Positions 51,447-59,179 of a DNA stretch of 64,000 nucleotides are shown here, piece after piece; positions within the stretch are counted from its first letter, which is position 1; every line of letters begins with the position of its first letter. The DNA lies in assembly GCF_000425045.1 (NCBI RefSeq), contig NZ_AULA01000005.1, forward strand, positions 1-64,000, given 5' to 3'. The notes beneath the pieces were generated by a model that was not told the DNA's origin, ran no database searches, and was given only the letters and a program-made list of their open reading frames with translations. The position numbers were made by a program, and so were the translations under genes. This DNA is from Acidaminococcus intestini DSM 21505. GTDB taxonomy: Bacteria > Bacillota > Negativicutes > Acidaminococcales > Acidaminococcaceae.

Positions 51447-53195
51447 ATGGATGAGGTCATAATCCGTGCCCAAGAACTGAATAAGACGTTTTCCCTTAAA
51501 CGGGGAAAACGTGTGGAAGCCCTTAAGGATCTTGATCTTACTGTGAAAAAAGGGGAGCTGACAGCCATTATTGGTCCTGATGGAGCCGGGAAAACCACCT
51601 TTATGCGGCTTATAGCGGGATTGATGGATCCTACAAAAGGAAAGCTGTGCGTATTGGGGCTGGACAGCGTCAAAGAGGCGCAAACAATCCAGCGCCGCAT
51701 TTCCTATATGCCACAAAAATTTGGCCTTTATGAGGACCTGACCATACAGGAAAACATGGAACTTTATGCCGACCTTCATGGCGTGCCCAAAGAAAAAAGG
51801 CCGGAACGGTTTCATAAACTGCTGACCATGATGGGCTTGGAACGTTTTACCGATCGTCTTGCAGGCAATCTGTCAGGCGGAATGAAACAAAAACTTGGTC
51901 TGTCCTGCACCTTGGTTCGATCGCCGGAACTTTTGCTCCTAGATGAACCTACGGTCGGTGTCGATCCCCTCAGCCGGCGGGAATTGTGGGAAATCCTTCA
52001 GGAATTTGTCCATGAAGAAAATTTATCCGTCCTTGTCAGTACCGCTTATATGAATGAAGCGGCACTGTGTCAAAAGGTCTATGTCCTTAACAAGGGACAG
52101 CTTCTTTTTAGCGGGACTCCAGACGGTCTTGCGGAGGTTGCTAGGGGCCGCTGCTATGCCCTTGAATCCCCTAAAAAGCAGCCGACCCGTCTCCTGCAGG
52201 CCCAGCTCATCGATGACCGGGACCATGTGGTCGATGCCGTGCCCCGCGGCGGGAAGGTTCATTTTATCCTCCAGGAAGGCGTGACTGGTGTTCCTTATCT
52301 CGAAAAACGCGGGATCAAGGCAGAGCCGGTTCCTTCCACGCTGGAAGATGGCTTCATGATCCTTTTGAAAAAAGCGGAAGAAGATTCCCTTCCCCTTTCC
52401 CAAGCTGGTGGATCCCTTGATCAGGAAGCGCTGTCCAGCCCTCGGAACGTGAATATCATTGTCAAGAATCTGGTCCGCAAATTTGGGGACTTTACAGCGG
52501 TTTCCAATACTTCCTTTGAAGTCCATGAAGGGGAAATCTTTGGACTTTTGGGGCCGAACGGGGCGGGTAAGACAACGACCTTCAAGATGCTTTGCGGGCT
52601 ATTGCCAGCAACAAGCGGTTTTCTTTCTGTGGCGGGCGTCAACCTGCGGCAGGCCCGGACACAGGCAAGGGCCCATATTGGGTATGTCGCGCAGAAATTT
52701 TCGCTGTATCGCCATATGAGCGTCAAGGAAAACCTGCTCTTTTTTGGGGGTGTCTATGGACTTGGCCCTAAAAAATTGGCTCAGCGGATTGCGGCTGTTA
52801 CCCATGAATTTTACTTGTCCGATTGTCTTGACCGTAAGGCTGGTGACCTCCCGGGCGGATATAAGCAGCGGCTTTCCATGGCTTGCGCACTCCTTCATGA
52901 ACCCAAGATCCTTTTTCTCGATGAACCGACATCGGGAATCGACCCACTTACGCGGCGCAATTTTTGGCGGCAGATCACGGCCCTAGCGGCTCGAGGAACC
53001 ACCATCATCATTACGACCCATTTCATGGAAGAGGCTGAATACTGTGACCGTTTCATGATTCAGGACAATGGCCATCTATTGGCCATTGGAAGTCCTGCGG
53101 AAATCCGGCAAACCCTCCATAAGGAGGGGGCGGATATGGATGAAATCTTTATGACGATTGTTGAACAGGCGCGAAGGAAAGGAGAGAACTCGTGA
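51447..53195 (+). CDS. Tandem ATP-binding subunit of ABC exporter (YbhF-like)
   Basis: A 582-aa protein with two complete nucleotide-binding domains. First: GPDGAGKTTFMRL, LSGGMKQKLGLSCTL, LLLDEPTVGVDPL. Second (from about residue 330): GPNGAGKTTTFKML, LPGGYKQRLSMACAL, LFLDEPTSGIDPL. The second signature begins LPGG instead of LSGG, which may weaken ATP turnover at one site. The two-domain fusion matches E. coli YbhF. It overlaps the next permease gene by 4 nt. Confidence 0.92.
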   Translation: MDEVIIRAQELNKTFSLKRGKRVEALKDLDLTVKKGELTAIIGPDGAGKTTFMRLIAGLMDPTKGKLCVLGLDSVKEAQTIQRRISYMPQKFGLYEDLTIQENMELYADLHGVPKEKRPERFHKLLTMMGLERFTDRLAGNLSGGMKQKLGLSCTLVRSPELLLLDEPTVGVDPLSRRELWEILQEFVHEENLSVLVSTAYMNEAALCQKVYVLNKGQLLFSGTPDGLAEVARGRCYALESPKKQPTRLLQAQLIDDRDHVVDAVPRGGKVHFILQEGVTGVPYLEKRGIKAEPVPSTLEDGFMILLKKAEEDSLPLSQAGGSLDQEALSSPRNVNIIVKNLVRKFGDFTAVSNTSFEVHEGEIFGLLGPNGAGKTTTFKMLCGLLPATSGFLSVAGVNLRQARTQARAHIGYVAQKFSLYRHMSVKENLLFFGGVYGLGPKKLAQRIAAVTHEFYLSDCLDRKAGDLPGGYKQRLSMACALLHEPKILFLDEPTSGIDPLTRRNFWRQITALAARGTTIIITTHFMEEAEYCDRFMIQDNGHLLAIGSPAEIRQTLHKEGADMDEIFMTIVEQARRKGENS

Positions 53196-54304
53196 TGAAT
53201 GGATTCCTGCGGCGGATGGGTGCTTTGATCAAAAAAGAGTTTCTCCAGCTCTCCCGCGATTCCAGTTCCCTTTTGCTGGGGATTGTCCTTCCCATTGCGT
53301 TGATCCTGATTATCGGGTATGGCATTTCCCTTGATATCCGGGATATTTCCACGGCAGTTGTTTTGAAAGATCCTTCTCCTAAAGCCCAGGATGCGGTGAG
53401 TTTCCTGAATGGATCCCGCTATTTTTCTCCTACTTACGTCACCTCTTTCAAGGAAGCCGAAGCCCTCTTGCTCGATCGAAAGGCCAGTGTCATTATCGAT
53501 ATTCCGCCGGATTTCACATCCAGGCTTTCTCAGGGCCGGGCAAAAATCTTTGTCGCTCTCGATGGGGTGGAAACAGCCACGGCCATGACGACCCAGACCT
53601 ATATTGAAAGCGGGATAGCTTCTTTTTTGAGGCGGCAGAAGGGAGTGGCAGGATCGGCACAGGTCGTCCTTGAGCCCCGCATGTGGTTCAATGATGCCAA
53701 TTCCAGTACCTGGTTTTTCCTGCCAGGGCTGATTATGCTGATAGTAACCCTTGTGGGCATCATGTTGACGGCTATCGTCATGGCTCGGGAGTGGGAACGG
53801 GGCACTTTTGAATCCCTTTTTGTCACGCCCGTCCGTCCTTTGGAACTGATTCTTGCCAAGATTATCCCCTATTTTTGTGTGGCTATGGTGGGGGTTTTTC
53901 TTTGTCTTTTTTTCTCGCGGTTCCTCTTTGAGGTGCCCCTTGTGGGCTCTCTTGCGATGGTAATCTTGATTTCCATGATTTATCTTATGGTTGCCCTTGG
54001 CATCGGGCTTGTCATCTCTGAAGTGACCAAGAATCAGTTCCTTGCCTGCCAGTCCTCCCTTTTGATCAGCTTCCTTCCCTGCTTTGTCCTTTCAGGGTTT
54101 ATCTTTGATTTGCGGTCCACTCCGATAGGGGTCCAGCTTATCGGTGCCATCCTTCCCTTCAGTCACTATTTGACCTGCATCCGGGCCCTTTTTCTTTCCG
54201 GCACCCATTGGGGGATTCTCCTTAAGGAGGGCGGCCTGCTGCTCTTATATGGAATCTTCTTTATTGGCGCGGCCTTTGGGATGACCAGAAAGAAGGTGGA
54301 ATGA
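53192..54304 (+). CDS. ABC-2 type permease (YbhS-like)
   Basis: A 370-aa permease with one N-terminal helix (SLLLGIVLPIALILIIGYGI), a periplasmic domain of about 130 residues and five C-terminal helices. The motif AREWERGTFESLFVTPVRPL (about residues 195-215) is the conserved cytoplasmic coupling segment of ABC-2 exporters. It pairs with the next gene product as a heterodimer. Overlaps of 4 nt on both sides show tight coupling. Confidence 0.9.
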   Translation: MMNGFLRRMGALIKKEFLQLSRDSSSLLLGIVLPIALILIIGYGISLDIRDISTAVVLKDPSPKAQDAVSFLNGSRYFSPTYVTSFKEAEALLLDRKASVIIDIPPDFTSRLSQGRAKIFVALDGVETATAMTTQTYIESGIASFLRRQKGVAGSAQVVLEPRMWFNDANSSTWFFLPGLIMLIVTLVGIMLTAIVMAREWERGTFESLFVTPVRPLELILAKIIPYFCVAMVGVFLCLFFSRFLFEVPLVGSLAMVILISMIYLMVALGIGLVISEVTKNQFLACQSSLLISFLPCFVLSGFIFDLRSTPIGVQLIGAILPFSHYLTCIRALFLSGTHWGILLKEGGLLLLYGIFFIGAAFGMTRKKVE

Positions 54305-55416
54305 TGGAAGGCATACAGCTTTATTTGGAACAGCTGGCCGTCATCTGCCGCAAGGAAATCCTGGCCATCTGGCAGGATAAGGCGACACGCCTCATCATTG
54401 TCGTGCCCTGTATCATCCTGGGTTTCCTCTTTGGCTATGCAGCCAACTACAATTTGGAGAAAGCCCCTTATGCTGTGATCGACCTAAGTCACAGCAAGGA
54501 ATCGGCTGAGCTGATTTCCCGTATTGATGGAACGGGATTTTTCCAGCGGGCTGTGACGCTTCAAAATGCCGAGGAAATCAGTGACTATATCAACAGGGGC
54601 GAGGTTGTCATGGCTGTTTCCATTCCTCCTGATTTTTCCAGGCGACTGAACCACGCTCAGGAAGCCCCCGTACAAGTTATTGCCGATGGACGCAACACGG
54701 TGATTGCTGGCCAGGTCATAGGCCATATGGGGCAGATCATCAGTCGGTACAATCAGGAAAGGAGCGGAAGCAAAAGCCCCGTGGCCTTGGAAATGCGGAC
54801 TTGGTTCAATCCCAACCAGATTACACGGTGGTTCTTTCTGCCAGGCATCATTGGACTCTTGAGTTTTTCCCAGGTCTTTCTGCTCTCGGGCCTTTCCGTC
54901 GCCCGGGAACGGGAAGAAGGAACGTTCGAGCAGATCTTGGTGGCGCCCATTTCAGAGCCCATTATCCTCATCGGCAAAGCCGTTCCACCCATGATTGTCG
55001 GCATCATCCAGTGTACGATCCTGCTTTTTATCAGTCTTTTCTGGTTCAAGGTGCCTTTTGCAGGGTCCTTTCTTGATTTTTATGCCGCGGTTTTCTTCTA
55101 TGTCCTCAGTTCTACCGGGATTGGGCTCTGCGTTTCCGCCATTTCAAAGAATATGCAGCAGGTACTCGTTTACGTCATTGTCATGATGGTGCCTATGGCC
55201 CTTCTCTCGGGAATCATTACGCCAATCCAGAATATGCCGGTCTTCCTACAGACTGTGACCTATATCGATCCCCTACGCTTTGGCCTGGAACTCATCCGGC
55301 GCATTTACTTGGAGGGGCTGCCCCTTACCAGTCTTTCCTGGAATTTATTGCCCCTGACCGTCGTCGCTATTGTGACCTTGATCCTTGCGAGCTATTTGTT
55401 CCGCCATCATACGTGA
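54301..55416 (+). CDS. ABC-2 type permease (YbhR-like)
   Basis: A 371-aa permease with the same layout as its neighbour: an N-terminal helix (LIIVVPCIILGFLFGYAANY), a periplasmic domain, AREREEGTFEQILVAPISEP as coupling segment, and five C-terminal helices. It ends the five-gene export unit. The family exports drugs and sodium or lithium in E. coli by report; the substrate here is unknown. Confidence 0.9.
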   Translation: MMEGIQLYLEQLAVICRKEILAIWQDKATRLIIVVPCIILGFLFGYAANYNLEKAPYAVIDLSHSKESAELISRIDGTGFFQRAVTLQNAEEISDYINRGEVVMAVSIPPDFSRRLNHAQEAPVQVIADGRNTVIAGQVIGHMGQIISRYNQERSGSKSPVALEMRTWFNPNQITRWFFLPGIIGLLSFSQVFLLSGLSVAREREEGTFEQILVAPISEPIILIGKAVPPMIVGIIQCTILLFISLFWFKVPFAGSFLDFYAAVFFYVLSSTGIGLCVSAISKNMQQVLVYVIVMMVPMALLSGIITPIQNMPVFLQTVTYIDPLRFGLELIRRIYLEGLPLTSLSWNLLPLTVVAIVTLILASYLFRHHT

Positions 55417-55417
55417 A

Positions 55418-55464
55418 AAAGGGGCTGTGCAGGAAGAACCAATCATTTCTTCACAGACCCTTTT
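55418..55464. terminator. Bidirectional terminator between exporter and MATE genes
   Basis: AAAGGGGCTGTG pairs with CACAGACCCTTT (one mismatch), with A- and T-rich flanks. It overlaps the stop codon of the convergent MATE gene. Confidence 0.75.
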
Positions 55465-56806
55465 ACTGTAGGTGCGGGTGATGCTTTTTGAGCAAGGACC
55501 AGCAGCCAAGGCAAAGAACAATCTGGATGAGGGTTGAGCACGGTGTTGCCAGACCAATATGGAAAAGGGACACCGGTTGGAATTGGCTCAGGAGATAGGA
55601 AAGGGGAACGCGAACCCCAAAGGATCCCAATATCCCTTGAGCCATGACAAACGAGGTGAGACCCAGCCCATTGTAAAAACCAATGAAACAGAAGAGAAAA
55701 CTTGTAAGAAAAGCATCAAAAGCGTAGGCTTTTAGGTAGTCTGCCGCCGCTGCCATAACGGATGGGGAAGAGGTAAACAGGCCGGCCAGGATGTCGCCGT
55801 GAAAAAAGGTGAAAAAGCCCATGATAAGGCCGCAGCCGCAGGAAAGGCCCATGGCACACTGAAGGCCCTTGATGGCACGGTCCATGCGGCCAGCCCCCTT
55901 GTTTTGTGCCGTAAAGGCCGCCATGGATTGCATAAAGGCAGCAGAGACCAGCATGATGAAGCCGCAGATTTTTTCTGAGACCCCTACGCCGGCCGAAGCA
56001 TTAACCCCGAGGCTGTTGGCAATGGCGAGGATGATGAGGAAGGACAGGCCGACAAAAAGATCCTGCACGGCAAGGGGGATTCCCAAGGAAAGGATCCGTT
56101 TGATTGTTTCCTTATGGAAGGTGACATGGGCCCGCGTCATTGCAAAGGGCAGGGGCCGGTTGGAGATGAGGTGATAGGAAACAAGGACGCTGATGGCTTG
56201 GGAGAGGACCGTTGCCAAGGCCGCGCCGGCGGCACCAAAAGAAAAGACGGCGACCATAAGGAGGTCAAGAACGATGTTTGACACGCAGGCAATGGCTACG
56301 GCAATAAAGGGGGTGCGGGAATCCCCCATACCGCGGAAGAGTCCGCCAATGAGGTTATAGAAGATCATGATGAGGGCGCCGCCGCCGCAGATGGATAGAT
56401 AATGGACCGTCTTCAAAAAAGCGGCTTCCGGAGCATTCATGGCGCGGCTCAAGGGGGCCGCACCCAGGGTCAATAAGAGGCTGAAGGCAATGCCGATGAG
56501 GGCAAAAAGGATCAGGGAGGCTCCTGCAATTTTGCCGCCTTCTGAAGGCTTTTTTTGACCGATCTTCTGTCCCAAAAGGACTGTCGTTCCCGTGGCAAGG
56601 GAACTGATGAGGTTCGTCACAGTCTGCATGATCTGGGATCCTGTAGCCACAGCGGAAACGTCCGTGCTGGAAGCGAACTGACCGACGATAAGAAGATCGA
56701 CGGTGCCGTACATGGCTTGGAGAAAAAGAGCAAACATGACAGGAAGGGCAAAGTGGATGAGGGCGCGGGGAACGCTGCCCGAGGTAAAATCGATTCGTGA
56801 AGACAT
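55463..56806 (-). CDS. MATE family efflux protein
   Basis: A 447-aa multidrug and toxin extrusion transporter with twelve membrane segments in two halves. The start SGSVPRALIHFALPVMFALF and MYGTVDLLIVGQFASSTDVS are typical of DinF/NorM-type bacterial MATE proteins, and the centre GLFRGMGDSRTPFIAVAIAC is the conserved loop. It exports cationic compounds in exchange for sodium or protons; the substrate here is unknown. A transcription terminator lies in its leader, so expression is probably conditional. Confidence 0.92.
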   Translation of the reverse strand: MSSRIDFTSGSVPRALIHFALPVMFALFLQAMYGTVDLLIVGQFASSTDVSAVATGSQIMQTVTNLISSLATGTTVLLGQKIGQKKPSEGGKIAGASLILFALIGIAFSLLLTLGAAPLSRAMNAPEAAFLKTVHYLSICGGGALIMIFYNLIGGLFRGMGDSRTPFIAVAIACVSNIVLDLLMVAVFSFGAAGAALATVLSQAISVLVSYHLISNRPLPFAMTRAHVTFHKETIKRILSLGIPLAVQDLFVGLSFLIILAIANSLGVNASAGVGVSEKICGFIMLVSAAFMQSMAAFTAQNKGAGRMDRAIKGLQCAMGLSCGCGLIMGFFTFFHGDILAGLFTSSPSVMAAAADYLKAYAFDAFLTSFLFCFIGFYNGLGLTSFVMAQGILGSFGVRVPLSYLLSQFQPVSLFHIGLATPCSTLIQIVLCLGCWSLLKKHHPHLQ

Positions 56807-56837
56807 GAAAAGGCTCCTTTCTGCAGAGAAAGCGGGA

Positions 56838-56892
56838 ATAAAAAACGCCGGATAAGAAAACAGGCATTTCAGCCTGTCATCTTATCCGGCGT
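56838..56892 (-). promoter_or_regulatory. Terminator (attenuator) in the MATE gene leader
   Basis: On the minus strand ACGCCGGATAAGA pairs with TCTTATCCGGCGT, with an inner ACAGGC/GCCTGT stem, followed by TTTTTTAT. It lies between the promoter and the MATE start codon. Upstream, TACGCTGTT and AACAGTACGCC can form a competing pairing that uses bases of the terminator stem. This looks like a regulated attenuator, but I do not recognise a known riboswitch. Confidence 0.78.
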
Positions 56893-56933
56893 ACTGTTTC
56901 TTTTGAACAGCGTACCCTCTGATGAGTGAATTT

Positions 56934-56962
56934 ATTATACGGGAGACCATCCTGGTTGTCAA
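56934..56962 (-). promoter_or_regulatory. Promoter of the MATE gene
   Basis: TTGACA and TATAAT on the minus strand, 17 nt apart, a consensus housekeeping promoter. It gives a leader of about 120 nt with the terminator inside it. Confidence 0.85.
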
Positions 56963-57065
56963 GGCGTTGTGCCTTTGAAATTAAAATTCTAATTAGGAAT
57001 GTTAATCATCATTAACCATCATTTTACAGAATGAAAATGGGGCAGTACAATCGAGAGGAAGAAAA

Positions 57066-57929
57066 TTACAGAATCTTGTGATAAGTCATCAAGGCTTCCA
57101 GAAAGGCCTGGACATGGGGTGCGGTTGATTCTCCATGAGAGATGAGGGCATAGGTGTGGCGCAGGAATGGGGTTCCATCTTGGAAGGTCATGGGTGCCAG
57201 GTTTCCTTGGAACTCCGTGAGACAAATCTTGGGCAGGATGGACCAGCCAAAACCTTCTTGGATGACATCGCGGCAGGCATCGATACTGCCAAGCCATAGA
57301 GCGGCGTCAGGAACGGTGAGTTTTTTTTCAAAGAACCAGCGGTCAATGCTGAACTTGGTGTCCATATCTGTTCGGTGTCCCACATAGGGTTCTTGGCAGA
57401 GGGTTTCTTCCGTGAGGGGGTGGCAGCTCACGAGGCAGAAGGGCTCTGAATCAAGGAGAATTTTCGTATCGAACCATTTGTAATCGCCGCGGACGATGGC
57501 AATATCTAGTTTGTGGTTCAATAGATCGCTGTAGAGTTTTTCACTGTGGGAATCTATGACGGTCAGATGGACGCGGGGATACGTCTGGGTAAAGCGGCGC
57601 AGGATGGTCGGAAAATGGCGGCTCATGTAGTTTAAGGAGACCCCAATGGTGATGGATCCTGTGAGCTCATCGGCCGCTGACGATACATCTTCTCGGAAGG
57701 TTTTTTCGAGAGCAAGGACCTGCTGGCACAAGGTGACAAACAGTTCTCCTTCCCGTGTAAAGCGGACCCCTTTGCGGGAACGGGTAAGCAGTTTGCAGTG
57801 GAATTCCTCTTCCCAGCCTTGGATCATCTTCGTCAGGGCCGATTGAGTTAGAAAGGCTTCTTTGGCTGTGTGGGTGATATTCCCGTTTTCGTGGAGGCGG
57901 AGAAAATAAGCGAGTTTTTTCGTATCCAT
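57066..57929 (-). CDS. LysR-family regulator of the tricarboxylate cluster
   Basis: A 287-aa LysR protein. The helix-turn-helix is at residues 1-60 (NITHTAKEAFLTQSALTKMI, then EEEFHCKLLTRSRKGVRFT). The effector domain covers about 90-285. The ATG follows AGGAATTG at a normal distance. It is divergent from the PrpF-like gene across 89 nt of AT-rich sequence that contains short dyads (e.g. TATTATATAAAG), as expected for a LysR regulator controlling its neighbour. In E. coli the similar cluster also has a LysR gene (ybhD). Confidence 0.9.
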   Translation of the reverse strand: MDTKKLAYFLRLHENGNITHTAKEAFLTQSALTKMIQGWEEEFHCKLLTRSRKGVRFTREGELFVTLCQQVLALEKTFREDVSSAADELTGSITIGVSLNYMSRHFPTILRRFTQTYPRVHLTVIDSHSEKLYSDLLNHKLDIAIVRGDYKWFDTKILLDSEPFCLVSCHPLTEETLCQEPYVGHRTDMDTKFSIDRWFFEKKLTVPDAALWLGSIDACRDVIQEGFGWSILPKICLTEFQGNLAPMTFQDGTPFLRHTYALISHGESTAPHVQAFLEALMTYHKIL

Positions 57930-58018
57930 TTTCAATTCCTTTCTGGAATGGAAATTTATTATATAAAGTCGTATAGAGAATATTGTATCACAAAGCAAGT
58001 ACCAAGGAGGCAAAAATC

Positions 58019-59140
58019 ATGGCGGTAAGAAAATTCCCCTGTGTCTATATGCGGGGCGGGACGAGCAAAGCGGTGTTCTTCCATAAAGAGGATCTTCCGG
58101 AAGAGCCCAAAGCCTGGGATGAAATTTTTTTGAAAGTCATGGGCACACCGGACGTCAAACAGATTGATGGTATGGGAGGCACTGTATCTTCGACGAGCAA
58201 GGTCGCCATTATTGCCAAATCGACAAGACTCGATGCTGACGTAGATTATACATTCTGTCAGGTTGATATTAAACAGCCAACGTTGGGCTGGAATGCCAAC
58301 TGCGGCAATATATCCTCAGCGGTAGGGCCCTATGCGATAGATGAAGGGCTTGTGGAAGCGGTCGAACCGATTACGGTTGTCAAGGTCTACAACACGAACA
58401 CGAAAAAAATCATCGAAGAACATGTCCGCGTCAAGGATGGTCACGCCGATGTCTATGGTGACGCTACCATCAAAGGGGTTCCGGGAACGGGATCCCCAAT
58501 CGATATGTACTTCATGGATCCTGCCGGTGCGGCAACGGGAAAACTCCTGCCCACGGGCAGTAAGAGGGATACCCTTGATGTGCCGGACTATGGCCCTATC
58601 GAAGTAACCATCATGGATTGCTCCAACCCAGTTGTCTTCATCCGGGCCAAGGACCTCGGCATCAAAGGGACGGAACTTATGGAACTAAACGCCAATAAGT
58701 CCGTCATGGAACATATTGAACGCGTTCGCTGCCTTGCTGCCAAGGCTTGCGGTCTTGTAGACAACTGGGAAGACGCCCGCACAAAATGCACGTCAATCCC
58801 GAAGGTTTCCATCATATCCGAACCACAGGATTATGTGAACATGGATGGGGAGACGGTCAAGAAGGAATCTATGGACCTATGTGTCCGCGGCATTTCTGTC
58901 GGCGCTCTCCATAAGGCTTATCCCATGACAGTGACGGTCTGCACGGGGGCTGCGGCACTTATTCCGGGAACTCTTGTGAACGAAATTGTAAAGCCGAAGG
59001 AAGGCCAGCATCAGTTCATGCTGGGACACGCCAGCGGTGTTACGGATGTGGATATGGAAATGGACGGTGACCGCGTCGTCAAGGGTGGCGTTCTCCGGAC
59101 AGCCCGCCGCATCATGGATGGTACGGTCTACATCCGGTAA
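58019..59140 (+). CDS. PrpF-family isomerase (aconitate isomerase-like)
   Basis: A 373-aa protein of the PrpF/diaminopimelate-epimerase fold, whose known members move the double bond of methylaconitate or aconitate. The start PCVYMRGGTSKAVFFHKEDL is diagnostic. Probable catalytic residues are Lys61 in VSSTSKVAI and Cys95 in WNANCGNISSAVG. The second half has SPIDMYFMDPAGAATGKLLP. AAGGAGGCAAAAATC precedes the ATG. As first gene before an aconitase-family hydratase and a transporter, it probably converts a trans- or methyl-aconitate into the cis form. The exact substrate is inference. Confidence 0.88.
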   Translation: MAVRKFPCVYMRGGTSKAVFFHKEDLPEEPKAWDEIFLKVMGTPDVKQIDGMGGTVSSTSKVAIIAKSTRLDADVDYTFCQVDIKQPTLGWNANCGNISSAVGPYAIDEGLVEAVEPITVVKVYNTNTKKIIEEHVRVKDGHADVYGDATIKGVPGTGSPIDMYFMDPAGAATGKLLPTGSKRDTLDVPDYGPIEVTIMDCSNPVVFIRAKDLGIKGTELMELNANKSVMEHIERVRCLAAKACGLVDNWEDARTKCTSIPKVSIISEPQDYVNMDGETVKKESMDLCVRGISVGALHKAYPMTVTVCTGAAALIPGTLVNEIVKPKEGQHQFMLGHASGVTDVDMEMDGDRVVKGGVLRTARRIMDGTVYIR

Positions 59141-59179
59141 GGATAGCTAAAAAAGATTCTTGAAAAAAGGAGAGGGAAC

